Of a stretch of DNA of 64,000 nucleotides, positions 44,263 through 53,071 are shown in pieces. Source of the DNA: Desulfobacteraceae bacterium UBA5616 (GTDB lineage: Bacteria; Desulfobacterota; Desulfobacteria; Desulfobacterales; UBA5616); assembly GCA_002423615.1 (NCBI GenBank), contig DIKO01000022.1, forward strand, positions 1-64,000, in the 5' to 3' direction. The notes beneath the pieces are model-generated. The model made no database searches, was not told the DNA's origin, and saw only the letters and a program-made list of their open reading frames with translations. Each line of letters opens with the position of its first letter. The first letter of the stretch is position 1. A program made the translations under genes and the position numbers.

Positions 44263-45543
44263 TTATCGTTCCTCGATAGGAATATACCGGTTTTCTGAAG
44301 GTCCCGTATAAATCTGACGGGGACGGCTGAGTTTCCAGTTCGGATCGTCGAACCCTTCTTTCCAGTGGGCGATCCACCCGGGAAGCCTTCCGATAGCGAA
44401 CATGACCGTGAACATGTTGGTGGGGATTCCCACGGCCTTCAGGAAAATGCCGCTGTAAAAGTCAACATTGGGGTACAGGTGATACTCGATAAAATAGGGA
44501 TCGTTTAACGCGGTTTCCTCAAGTGCAAGGGCCAGGTCCAGGAGAGGGTCATTTATGGAAAGTTTGGCAAGGACCCGGTGGACCATTTCTTTCATGATTT
44601 TGGCCCGGGGGTCATAGGTTTTGTACACCCGGTGTCCGAATCCCATGAGCCGGAAGGGATCGTTCTTGTCCTTTGCCCTTTCCACCAGGGTTTTAACATT
44701 ATTCCCCTTTCTTCCTGCTTGCTCCAGCATTTCGATCACCGCCTGGTTGGCGCCGCCGTGCAGGGGGCCCCATAAGGCGGCGATGCCGGCGGATATGGAG
44801 GCGTAAAGGTTGACCCTTCCGCTGCCCACCATCCGGACGGTGGATGTGGAGCAGTTCTGTTCATGGTCCGCATGGAGAACCCAGAAAGCGTTCAGGGCCT
44901 GCACGATTTCCGGGTCTATTTCATAGGGCTTTACCGGAGAATCAAACATCATGTTGAGAAAATTCGCGCAATAGGAAAGATCCGGCCTGGGGTATACCAC
45001 CTTATGGCCCCTGGAAATTTTATAGGACATGGCGGCAAGTGTGCGGACCTTGGACAAAAGCCGGGTGACGGTCCTGTCGATTTCTTCTTCAATGTCTTGA
45101 AGTTCGGGGTAAAAGCTTCTCAGTGCCGTCACCATGGAGGAGAGAATTCCCATGGGGTGGGAAGCCCTAGGAAAATTCTGAAAGAAAAACTGCAGGTCCT
45201 CGTGCACCAGGGACTGGTCGTTCAGCAAAACGGAGAAGGCCCGAAGCTCATGGCTCATGGGAAGCCTTCCGTGGATCAGCAGATAGGATGTTTCCACAAA
45301 ACTCGAGTACTTTGCCAGCTGTTCGATGGGAATTCCCCGGTATCTCAATATCCCTTTTTCACCGTTCATGTAGGTGATGGAACTCGTGCAGCTCCCCGTA
45401 TTGGGGAAACCCTGATCCAGGGTGATCAGTCCCGTTTCCTTGCGAAGCCTTGATATGTCGATGGCCTTTTCGTTCTCCGTTCCCGTGATAACGGGGAATT
45501 CATAGGTTTTGTCCTGGAAAATGATTTTTACGGTTTCATCCAT
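44263..45543 (-). CDS. gltA: Citrate synthase (type II-like)
   Basis: A 426-residue citrate synthase. The catalytic stretch GPLHGGANQAVIEML and the later MGFGHRVYKTYDPRA, with the conserved His, and the DVDFYSG-type aspartate (NVDFYSGI) are present. It condenses acetyl-CoA and oxaloacetate, the entry to the TCA cycle that some Desulfobacterales run for acetate oxidation or biosynthesis. The two-component genes follow it on the same strand, 25 bases on, so cotranscription is possible. Confidence 0.95.
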   Translation of the reverse strand: MDETVKIIFQDKTYEFPVITGTENEKAIDISRLRKETGLITLDQGFPNTGSCTSSITYMNGEKGILRYRGIPIEQLAKYSSFVETSYLLIHGRLPMSHELRAFSVLLNDQSLVHEDLQFFFQNFPRASHPMGILSSMVTALRSFYPELQDIEEEIDRTVTRLLSKVRTLAAMSYKISRGHKVVYPRPDLSYCANFLNMMFDSPVKPYEIDPEIVQALNAFWVLHADHEQNCSTSTVRMVGSGRVNLYASISAGIAALWGPLHGGANQAVIEMLEQAGRKGNNVKTLVERAKDKNDPFRLMGFGHRVYKTYDPRAKIMKEMVHRVLAKLSINDPLLDLALALEETALNDPYFIEYHLYPNVDFYSGIFLKAVGIPTNMFTVMFAIGRLPGWIAHWKEGFDDPNWKLSRPRQIYTGPSENRYIPIEER

Positions 45544-45707
45544 TTGTTTTCCTTTTCAACCTCAGGCGAAGGATTTAAGGTGAGTAACCATTTAAATTTA
45601 TTTTTTATACATAAAAATCGGCCATGGGTCAAGAAGGCCTTCGGCAGATCTCCATATTTCCCGTATGTCCTCATAAGCCTCGATCAGGATGGGCATGGGC
45701 TTCAGAC

Positions 45708-45731
45708 GGGCCAAAACATGGGCCAAAACAT
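45708..45731. repeat. 12-base tandem duplication
   Basis: Two exact back-to-back copies of GGGCCAAAACAT. Probably a replication slip; it lies between divergent genes and could duplicate a regulator site. Confidence 0.7.
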
Positions 45732-45772
45732 GGATTGACCCGGCGGGATGATCATGGTACCGATTTAATCAA

Positions 45773-45802
45773 TTGATCCGGTGGGCTCCCCTCTGGTACA
45801 AT
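45773..45802 (+). promoter_or_regulatory. Candidate sigma-70 promoter of the acyl-CoA operon
   Basis: TTGATC (45773-45778) and TACAAT (45797-45802) are 18 bases apart, about 115 bases before the first acyl-CoA dehydrogenase gene. Both boxes deviate from consensus, so this is moderate evidence. Confidence 0.45.
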
Positions 45803-45918
45803 TCTAAAGGACCGGTCAATCCCAAGGAACTGGAAAACATATTCATCTAATAAAATCCCATATAGCACAAGGGTAATCAGTGGTGTCGAATAAATAATCG
45901 AACTCGGGAGAAGATCAT

Positions 45919-47106
45919 ATGCGTTTTACATTCAACGCGGAACAGGAAGCATTCAGGCGGGAGGTTGTTGCGTTTCTCGAAAAAGAGATTCCCGCGCTGG
46001 ATATTGAGCTGGACAAATATGAGATGGCGGGGGGATCAAGCCGGGAATTTTCCCGAAAGCTGGCTGAAAAAAAATGGATCGGCCTGACATGGCCCAAAGA
46101 ATACGGCGGATCTGAAAGGGGCTATGTGGACAAGATGATTTTAAGCGAGCAATTGATACGGCACCGGGCACCCACAGGCTATCATTTTGCGGCGGAACGC
46201 CAGATCGGCCCGGCCATCATCAAGTTCGGCGCACAGTGGCAGAAGGATTATTTCCTGCCGCGGTTCATCAACGCGGAAGACAACATTACGTTTTGCCTGC
46301 TGTTCAGCGAACCGGATGCCGGCTCCGATCTTGCCGCGATCAAGACCACGGCGATTCCGGAGGGAGACCACTATGTCATCAATGGGCAAAAGGTTTGGTC
46401 ATCCGGGGCCCATAGTTCGGATTACGGATGGCTCCTGGCAAGAACCAACCCGGACCCGACAGTTCCCGGCCATATTGCCTGCAGTGAATTCATCCTTGAT
46501 TTGAAAACGCCGGGCATTACGATTCGACCGATATTGAATATCATGGGCGAACACCATTTCAACGAGGTCTTCTTCGATACCGTCAGAATCGATAAGAAGT
46601 ATCTTGTGGGCAGGGAAAACGAGGGATTCAAACAGATCGTTGCCCAGCTCGACTATGAGCGCGCCGGGATTGAACGATTAATGCAGAACCACCTGGTTTA
46701 TGAAAGACTGAAGTCCTATCTTCGTGAAGGAGAATTTGCTGATGAGGACCCCGGGTTAGTGTATTGGATCAAAGACGCATTCGCCCGGCTTGAGACCGAA
46801 CTCACCATCGGCCGGCTCTTGTGTTATCAGACGGCATGGATGATCGATCACCGGAAACAGATTTCGAGTCAGGCGGCCCTCTGTAAGGCGTTATGCAGTC
46901 AGTATGAGCACCGGCTCAACGATGTGGCCACCCGCTTGCTTGGCGCCTCGAGCCTCATGATGGGAGAAGAAAATCCCTATGCCCCCTGGGAGGGCCTAGT
47001 GGCGCAGTCCTATTTGCACAGCCCCAGCTATACCCTGCAGGGCGGCGCCGTGGAAATACTCAAAAACATCGTGGCGCAGAGAGGTTTGAAACTGCCCAGA
47101 GCATAG
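45919..47106 (+). CDS. Acyl-CoA dehydrogenase, first of a pair
   Basis: A 395-residue acyl-CoA dehydrogenase. FAD-binding stretches are FCLLFSEPDAGSD and QKVWSSGAH, and the C-terminus YTLQGGAVEILKNIVAQRGL matches the larger member of heterotetrameric acyl-CoA dehydrogenases (FadE-type pairs of actinobacteria and others that act on steroid-side-chain or branched acyl-CoA). A GGAGAAG site precedes the ATG. The partner gene follows 22 bases on. Substrate unknown. Confidence 0.9.
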   Translation: MRFTFNAEQEAFRREVVAFLEKEIPALDIELDKYEMAGGSSREFSRKLAEKKWIGLTWPKEYGGSERGYVDKMILSEQLIRHRAPTGYHFAAERQIGPAIIKFGAQWQKDYFLPRFINAEDNITFCLLFSEPDAGSDLAAIKTTAIPEGDHYVINGQKVWSSGAHSSDYGWLLARTNPDPTVPGHIACSEFILDLKTPGITIRPILNIMGEHHFNEVFFDTVRIDKKYLVGRENEGFKQIVAQLDYERAGIERLMQNHLVYERLKSYLREGEFADEDPGLVYWIKDAFARLETELTIGRLLCYQTAWMIDHRKQISSQAALCKALCSQYEHRLNDVATRLLGASSLMMGEENPYAPWEGLVAQSYLHSPSYTLQGGAVEILKNIVAQRGLKLPRA

Positions 47107-47128
47107 GAAGACAAAAAAGGAGTCGACG

Positions 47129-48250
47129 ATGGATTTTGAATTCAGTTCCGAGCAGGAGATGCTGCGGAAATCATTTTCGAATTTTCTGGACAAGGAATGT
47201 GGCCACGATCTGGTAAAAGAGTGGTATAAGAATGAAAAGGGCTATTCTCCGGCCGTATGGAAAAAGATGGCCGGTTTGGGATGGATGGAATTAATTTGCG
47301 AATCTCTTGGAAATAAAGAGGGCACCAGCTTTTTGGATGCCGTGATTCTGTTTGAGGAGCTAGGAAGGGCGCTCCTTCCCAGTCCGCTGTTTACCAGCGC
47401 GGCAGTGGCCGGGTTCATCCTGTCGCAGGCATCCGATGAAGGACCGGGAGGTAAAGATATTGCCGAAATCATGTCCGGGAAAAAAATATATACGGCAGCC
47501 CTCATGAATGAAAGGGGCGAACTGGATCATAACAGGCCCGGGGTGTCTGCCGTATCCGATCAGAACGGCGGTTATCGGTTAAGCGGGACCCGCCTGTTTG
47601 TTCCCTATGCGGATTCGGCAGATTTTCTATTGGTATGTGCCGATCTAAAGAACGGCGGTCCCACCCTTTTCAGGGTCAAAACCGACAGTGTCGGGGTTAC
47701 GGCCTGCCCCGTGGAAACCCTGTATCCGGAAAGAAAGTGCGTGGTCAAGCTGGATCATACTTTCGTGGATTCCTCGGATATTGTGGGAAAAGCAGGGAAT
47801 GGCGGACAATATGTCGATGCCGTCATGGGGAAGATAACCTTATTAAAGTGCAGTGAAATGCTGGGGGGAATGAGTTTTATCCTGAATACGACCGTTCAAT
47901 ATGTCAAGGACCGCTGCCAGTTCGGAAAACCCCTGGGGGTGCTGCAGACCATTCAGCATTATTGTGCGGATATGGCCACCTTATACGAAGGCGCCCGGAT
48001 GACGAACTATCTGGCGGCATCCTTGATAGACGACGGATTAAGCGCCGAAAAAGAAGTCGCCATGGCCAAAGCCTGGATTTCCGACGGGTATAAAAAATGC
48101 ACCTGGATCAGCCATCAGCTTCACGGCGCCATCGGCTATACCGAAGAGTATCCCATTCATCTATACTACCGGCATGCCAAGGAAAATGAGTTGATGCTGG
48201 GGGATGCAAGGTATCACAGGTGGAAACTGATGGAGCGGATGGGCCTGTGA
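47129..48250 (+). CDS. Acyl-CoA dehydrogenase, second of a pair
   Basis: A 373-residue acyl-CoA dehydrogenase of the smaller paired type. It has the family N-terminus (FSSEQEMLRKSFSNFL) and C-terminal half with the QLHGAIGYTEEYP stretch. Its middle shows weaker FAD contacts, as is common in the non-catalytic partner of such pairs. AAAAGGAG lies upstream of the ATG. Same operon as the gene before it, with which it most likely forms an alpha2beta2 enzyme. Confidence 0.88.
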   Translation: MDFEFSSEQEMLRKSFSNFLDKECGHDLVKEWYKNEKGYSPAVWKKMAGLGWMELICESLGNKEGTSFLDAVILFEELGRALLPSPLFTSAAVAGFILSQASDEGPGGKDIAEIMSGKKIYTAALMNERGELDHNRPGVSAVSDQNGGYRLSGTRLFVPYADSADFLLVCADLKNGGPTLFRVKTDSVGVTACPVETLYPERKCVVKLDHTFVDSSDIVGKAGNGGQYVDAVMGKITLLKCSEMLGGMSFILNTTVQYVKDRCQFGKPLGVLQTIQHYCADMATLYEGARMTNYLAASLIDDGLSAEKEVAMAKAWISDGYKKCTWISHQLHGAIGYTEEYPIHLYYRHAKENELMLGDARYHRWKLMERMGL

Positions 48251-48350
48251 TGGCAAGAGTGGCTCTCTCCGAAAAGGAAAAATCGGCCATTCCGGGTGAA
48301 AACGCACGAACCCTTTTCCATCTATAATCCTCATAGAAAGAACATGAACC

Positions 48351-49535
48351 ATGAAACAACAGACTGCAGAAGGAGTAAACCTTTCGGAGAAACTTGGCCT
48401 GTCCTTACCCCTGTTCGCGTTTTCGGACATGCCGGAGGTGGTCGCCGCGGTGTCACTGGCCGGAGGGATCGGAATCCTCGGCGCTCTCACGTCAGACCAG
48501 GATGAGCTTGATCGCCGTCTTGGATGGTTAGACGAGGTCCTGGGCGACAGACCGTACGGTGTCGATATTGTCATCACCGCCGGCGACCATAAAGCGCCAT
48601 ACGCTGCCTCACAGAAAGCTGCGGAAGCGTCAATCCCGCAGGGGCACTGGGATTTCGTGGAAAACCTGCTCGCCGCACATCATGTTCCACCGTTGTCTGA
48701 AGGGGAGGAGAGATATCACGTGCATGCTGTCGGGCTTGCCGTCGAAGCCGAGACATCCGCACAGATCGACATCGCGCTATCACACCGAACGCGAGTGATC
48801 GTCAATGCGCTTGGACCCGTCCCGAAACCGATCGTCGAAAGGGTGCATCAACACCCTATACTCGTGGGGGCACTGGTCGGGTCGGCCCACCATGTTGAGC
48901 GGCAACTCGCCACGGGTGTCGATTTTCTGATTGCGCAGGGGACAGAGGCCGGCGGCCACTGCGGCGAAATTTCTACCATGGTCCTCGTGCCGGAAGTCGT
49001 CGAGGCTGTTTCAGGACGAGTCCCCGTGCTTGCAGCCGGAGGGATTGCCTCCGGCGCACAGGTCGTAGCCGCCCTCGCGCTGGGCGCCTCCGGAGTCTGG
49101 ACCGGCTCGGTGTGGCTCGTTTCAAGTGAGGCGGCTCCGTACATTCATCCGGTTATCCGTGAGAAGTTGCTGGCCGCCCGTTCGTCGGATTCGGTTCGAT
49201 CACGCGCCATGAGCGGCAAGCCGATGCGGCAACTGCGGACAGCGTGGACCGAGGCCTGGGAAAGCAAAGCGTCGCCGGGGTGTCTACCGGCGCCGCTCCA
49301 GGGAGTCATTCATCATAGTACCATGCCGCGATTCGTCGCTCCGGGCGCAATCTATGACAGCGCCATACCACAATTTCTTGTTCCGGGTGCGGAGCCGCTG
49401 TGCGGGTACCCGGTGGGGCAGGTTGTGGGCCGCTTGTCGTCGGTAAGGCCGGTCGCGCAGATTGTTGAAGAGATTCGTCAACAGATCGAGGCCTCTATGG
49501 CGCGGCTTAACCGAATCAGGTATTGTTCTGAATAA
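48351..49535 (+). CDS. Nitronate monooxygenase-like flavoprotein
   Basis: A 394-residue protein of the nitronate monooxygenase/2-nitropropane dioxygenase family (FMN-binding TIM barrel). Family marks are LAGGIGILGALTS near the N-terminus, AQGTEAGGHCG, and VLAAGGIASGAQVVAALALGASGVWTG. Codon choice (many GTC, GCC, CTC and CGC codons with few AAA runs) differs from the flanking genes and looks actinobacterial, suggesting acquisition. It sits in a run of acyl-CoA genes. In anaerobes such proteins may reduce enoyl or nitro compounds and not use oxygen; the substrate is unknown. Confidence 0.85.
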   Translation: MKQQTAEGVNLSEKLGLSLPLFAFSDMPEVVAAVSLAGGIGILGALTSDQDELDRRLGWLDEVLGDRPYGVDIVITAGDHKAPYAASQKAAEASIPQGHWDFVENLLAAHHVPPLSEGEERYHVHAVGLAVEAETSAQIDIALSHRTRVIVNALGPVPKPIVERVHQHPILVGALVGSAHHVERQLATGVDFLIAQGTEAGGHCGEISTMVLVPEVVEAVSGRVPVLAAGGIASGAQVVAALALGASGVWTGSVWLVSSEAAPYIHPVIREKLLAARSSDSVRSRAMSGKPMRQLRTAWTEAWESKASPGCLPAPLQGVIHHSTMPRFVAPGAIYDSAIPQFLVPGAEPLCGYPVGQVVGRLSSVRPVAQIVEEIRQQIEASMARLNRIRYCSE

Positions 49536-49573
49536 TTCGAAGATTATCAATGAGGGTGAAAAGAGGAGACAAG

Positions 49574-50431
49574 ATGAGCCATCAGTATATAAAAGTGGAT
49601 GTGCAGGACAGGGTCATGATCATCACGATGGACGATCCGAAGACGAGAAACGCCATCGGCGATGAAATGTTTAAAGAAATATCAACGGAAATCGATCGTC
49701 TGGAAAAAGATCCCGATTTAAGATGCCTGGTCCTGACGGGAAAAGACCCGGCATTCTGTTCCGGCGCCAATGTTCGTGGAATGGCACAAATGGTAAAGGA
49801 AGACGAAGACTCGGGTAAAAGGAGAGCGCTTCCGGAAAAACCATGGGACGGCGTGACGGAAAGGCAGAACGACCCGGCCTACCGTGAAGAAACCGTGGAA
49901 GGGGTCAGGTCCTTGCCCATCCGACTAAGCCGGCTGCAAAAGCCCTCCATCGCAGCCGTCAACGGGTATGCCATGGGCCTTGGACTGGGTATCGCGCTCT
50001 CCTGCGATATCCGGTTTTCATCCGAGAATGCGGGTTTTTCCGAAACCTTTGTCATGCGCGGGCTGATTCCAGCGGACGGTTCCTGCTGGCAGCTGCCGCG
50101 AATGATAGGCCTTTCCAATACCTTTATGATGCAGTACACCGGAGACAAAGTAGACCCGGATACGGCCCTCCGCATGGGGCTGATCAGCAAGGTTTATCCC
50201 CATGAGCGGCTCATGCAGGAAACCCTTGAATTCGCTAAACGAATCGCAAGCGGTCCCACGTATTCCATGGGAGTGATCAAATGGCTGGTTCAACGTTCCC
50301 TGGAAGTGGATTTCGAAACCAGCATGAAACTTGCCGGCGTTGCCCAGACCGTGGCCAGAGACACCTTCGATCACAAGGAAGGGGTGCAGGCTTTTATCGA
50401 GAAGCGCAAACCCAATTACATGGGTAAATGA
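49574..50431 (+). CDS. Enoyl-CoA hydratase/isomerase family protein
   Basis: A 285-residue crotonase-fold protein. The CoA-binding strand region (PAFCSGANVRGM) and the oxyanion-loop stretch AVNGYAMGLGLGIALSCDIRF are clear. The usual PE glutamate position of hydratases is replaced in FSETFVMRGLIPADGS, closer to the isomerase-type members. AGAGGAG lies ahead of the ATG at 49574, which I prefer to an upstream in-frame ATG at 49550. Lies between two nitronate monooxygenase-like genes and probably acts on the same acyl-CoA intermediates as the dehydrogenase pair. Confidence 0.88.
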   Translation: MSHQYIKVDVQDRVMIITMDDPKTRNAIGDEMFKEISTEIDRLEKDPDLRCLVLTGKDPAFCSGANVRGMAQMVKEDEDSGKRRALPEKPWDGVTERQNDPAYREETVEGVRSLPIRLSRLQKPSIAAVNGYAMGLGLGIALSCDIRFSSENAGFSETFVMRGLIPADGSCWQLPRMIGLSNTFMMQYTGDKVDPDTALRMGLISKVYPHERLMQETLEFAKRIASGPTYSMGVIKWLVQRSLEVDFETSMKLAGVAQTVARDTFDHKEGVQAFIEKRKPNYMGK

Positions 50432-50566
50432 AAGGTTCCTGGGGAAAGATCCCTCCAACGCACGCAATTAAAAAACCAGACGGAATCACCGGTGATACGG
50501 GTCGGTGGGCATGGATAACCAGCCAGGTTGTGGGGGAGCGTAAAACTTTAGAAAGGGGAATCAGCC

Positions 50567-51581
50567 ATGAAGTGGGACAACAGATTTAACGGAATTATTG
50601 GGATGTAAATACCCTGTTATGCAGGGTGCTTTAACCGGAATCGGGACCTGGGAGTTTGCCGCTGCCTGTTCCAATGCCGGAGCGGATGGCTGCATTACGG
50701 CGGCTGTTTACAAGACTCCGGAAAAACTTCGGGAAGCCATAAAAAAAATCCGAGCTGTGACCCATCACTTCACCGTCAACATATCCATCGGGGCCTGCCC
50801 GAATATCGACGGGATGTTCGATGTCTGTTTTGAAGAACAGATCCCGGTCCTGGAAACGGCCGTCTATAAGCCCGATGCGTATGTGAAGCGAATCAAGCAA
50901 TCCGGCGTGAAGTGGATTCACAAGGGGGCCACGCTGCAATTCTGCAGACATGCCGAAGAGATGGGTGCGGACGCCGTTGTCTTGATTGGAACGGAAGGCT
51001 TTGGGATTAAAAACATAAAGCAACTGCCGACATTTACTTCCCTTTGCTGGGCGAGAGACCAGATCAGTGTGCCGTTTTTGATCGGCGGCGGCATCGGAAA
51101 CGGCCGGACCATGGCGGCTGCCCTCGCGGCCGGGGCAGACGGCGTCTATATCGGTTCGGCCATCATGGCAACCCACGAATGCGCGATTTCGGAACGGGTG
51201 AAACAGAATATAATCCTGGCCCAACCCGATGAACCCTATAGAATCAGAGAACTGACCGCGCCTCCCGACCCGGAGGCTTATGCTGAATTGATGGCAAAAA
51301 GAGATTCCATGGATTTGAACAAGTGGATCCGCGCCGTGGAAGCCACTTTCTTGAAGCTGAAAGACAAGAAAAAGACGACGGGAGAAAAAACCATCTGGGA
51401 GGAAGGGGCTGAAGGGCTCGGTGAAGATCCCTATGCGGAAGGCTCTACAAAAGGGCCCTTTTCCTTTTCAAGCGCCTATATCAACCAGATTGTAAGCGTA
51501 AAAGACTTTATCGAGAATATGGTGAAAGAAGCGGAAGAAATTTTACAGGCATTTGCACGACGTCACCAGTTGTTATCTTAA
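50567..51581 (+). pseudogene. Nitronate monooxygenase-like gene with N-terminal frameshift
   Basis: A second FMN-dependent nitronate monooxygenase-like gene. The expected start is the ATG at 50567 after GAAAGGGG, giving MKWDNRF, but one extra base in TTTAAC (50585-50590) puts the frame into a TAA 13 codons in. Removing one A restores RFTELLGCKYPVMQGA, the normal family N-terminus, and the frame then stays open to 51581 with IGGGIGNGRTMAAALAAGADGVYIGSA. Translation from the TTG at 50598 or the ATG at 50613 would make a protein lacking only about ten residues, so partial function is possible. It may also be a sequencing error. Confidence 0.75.
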
Positions 51582-51676
51582 GCCGGTTGGTACCATAGGA
51601 TAGATGAGATCGGCCGCTTCTCCAGGAAACCCATGGGTCATCGAAAAGAAATGAGCGCAATGACGGAAAAAAACCG

Positions 51677-52474
51677 ATGAAAGACATCAGAGACGACATA
51701 TTCCGGGAAATTATGGACAGATCCGTGACCGCTGTGATCCTTGCCGATGATGCCGGTATTATTGCCGGAACAAAAGCGGCCTTTGAAAAGGCGTCGGAGC
51801 TGGGGTTAACCGTGGACTATATGGTGGAAGAAGGCAGGTCCGTAAATCCGGGAGATGAAATCACCCGTTTCAGTGGTGGACCCAAACAGATTGCCCAGGC
51901 AGAAGAACTCATGATGGGGTGCATGGCCAAACCCTCGGGTGTCGCCACCGCTGCCGGTAGATGTGTTAAGGCGGCGGATGAAAAGGTCAGGATCGTCTGC
52001 GGCTCCTGGAAAAAAATGCCTGCCGAAATAAAGGAGGCCTTAAGAAGCGCCATCGTTGTGGGTGGCGCGGATTTCCGCATCTGCAGCCCGCCTTTCATTT
52101 ATCTGGATAAAAACTATGTGCGTCTGCTGGGAGGCGTTGAAATGACGCTTGAAGCCGTCTGTCGCCTGACAGATTATAAAAAAGTCATTCAGATTAAAGG
52201 CGATCAGAAGGATATCGCATGGGAAGCCACTATCGCTGCACGAGGCGGTGCAAACATCATCTTCATCGACAGCGGAAACCATGAGGATATAAATACCGTA
52301 TCCATGGAACTTTGCAGAAACGGCTTAAGAGGGAATGTGAAAATCGCTTTCGGCGGCAATGTTAAAATAGAGAACATCGTGACCCTGAAAACCAGGAATG
52401 TGGACATCCTGGACATTGGAAAGGAAATCATCGATGCACCGCTGCTGGACATGAAAATGGAAGTAATAAATTAG
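51677..52474 (+). CDS. Divergent nicotinate-nucleotide pyrophosphorylase-like protein
   Basis: A 265-residue protein of the quinolinate phosphoribosyltransferase fold (NadC/ModD group): a long N-terminal sandwich, ...EELMMGCMAKPSGVATAAG, then a barrel ending AFGGNVKIENI. The TRKT-type loop that binds phosphoribosyl pyrophosphate in NadC is replaced by CGSWKKMP. The NHR motif is replaced by DFRICS. It is therefore unlikely to be ordinary NadC. It leads a five-gene run with Fe-S, LarA-like and molybdopterin-domain genes, so it may act on a pyridine or other nucleotide in cofactor chemistry. That is inference. Confidence 0.7.
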   Translation: MKDIRDDIFREIMDRSVTAVILADDAGIIAGTKAAFEKASELGLTVDYMVEEGRSVNPGDEITRFSGGPKQIAQAEELMMGCMAKPSGVATAAGRCVKAADEKVRIVCGSWKKMPAEIKEALRSAIVVGGADFRICSPPFIYLDKNYVRLLGGVEMTLEAVCRLTDYKKVIQIKGDQKDIAWEATIAARGGANIIFIDSGNHEDINTVSMELCRNGLRGNVKIAFGGNVKIENIVTLKTRNVDILDIGKEIIDAPLLDMKMEVIN

Positions 52475-52501
52475 CCTATTGCCTTTAATTATGAGGTTCC
52501 C

Positions 52502-53056
52502 ATGAAAGTTGTCCATTTTGTATCGGTTGTCGACCCCCGGAAATGCAACGGGGACAGATTGTGTGAAGGCCTGTGCCCGGCCGGGGCCATCAAGGTGGTC
52601 GAGAAAAAAGCCCGGGTCGATGCAACCCGGTGTGTGGCCTGCGGCAAATGCGCGGATGTCTGCAGGGAAGAGGCCGTTACCTTGATCCGGCGGGATGACC
52701 CCATGGCGATCGGATTTAATGTGGCTGCTGTTGATCCGGCAAAGGTTCAGGAACTGTGCATGAAGGCCTCCCTCCTGCCGGATCTTCTGGTCTGCGCCTG
52801 CACCGGCACCCTGGCCGGGGAAGTCGCGGCAGCCGTTATCAGTGGTGCAAGGTCGCCGGAAGATATCGTTGCCAGGACCGGGGCCGGTTCCGGGTGCGGC
52901 ATTTATTGCATGGGCGTTGTTTTCAAGCTGTTCCAGGCCGCCGGCATCAGGATTCCCGAAGACCCGCGGTGGAACAATCTCCCCTTGACCGCGGCGGATG
53001 TTCCGGAGGTGGTGAGCGAAAAATATCCGGCGTATTATTTCCGGGGAAGAATATAA
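52502..53056 (+). CDS. Ferredoxin with BFD-like 2Fe-2S domain
   Basis: A 184-residue protein. Residues 1-70 hold two 4Fe-4S motifs; the first is irregular (CNGDRLCEGLCP), the second is normal (CVACGKCADVC). Residues 97-145 form a bacterioferritin-associated-ferredoxin-like domain with cysteines in CACTG and GSGCGIYC. Two different cluster types in one small protein suggest an electron relay. It starts 27 bases after the QPRTase-like gene and ends 15 bases before the LarA-like gene. Confidence 0.85.
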   Translation: MKVVHFVSVVDPRKCNGDRLCEGLCPAGAIKVVEKKARVDATRCVACGKCADVCREEAVTLIRRDDPMAIGFNVAAVDPAKVQELCMKASLLPDLLVCACTGTLAGEVAAAVISGARSPEDIVARTGAGSGCGIYCMGVVFKLFQAAGIRIPEDPRWNNLPLTAADVPEVVSEKYPAYYFRGRI

Positions 53057-53071
53057 AACAAGGAGAAGATC

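Larger units (their letters stand above)
45544..45918. other. Intergenic region, 375 bases, divergent
   Basis: Holds the promoter regions of citrate synthase (leftward) and of the acyl-CoA genes (rightward). An AT-rich block at about 45590-45625 lies where the leftward promoter should be. A 12-base unit GGGCCAAAACAT is repeated in tandem at 45708-45719 and 45720-45731. I see no RNA gene. A short minus-strand frame near 45610-45720 looks faintly protein-like but has no start. Confidence 0.5.

Noticed and set aside
45600..45720. Possible short leftward coding remnant
   Set aside because: It reads as a plausible peptide of about 40 residues, but has no start or ribosome site and I recognise no family.
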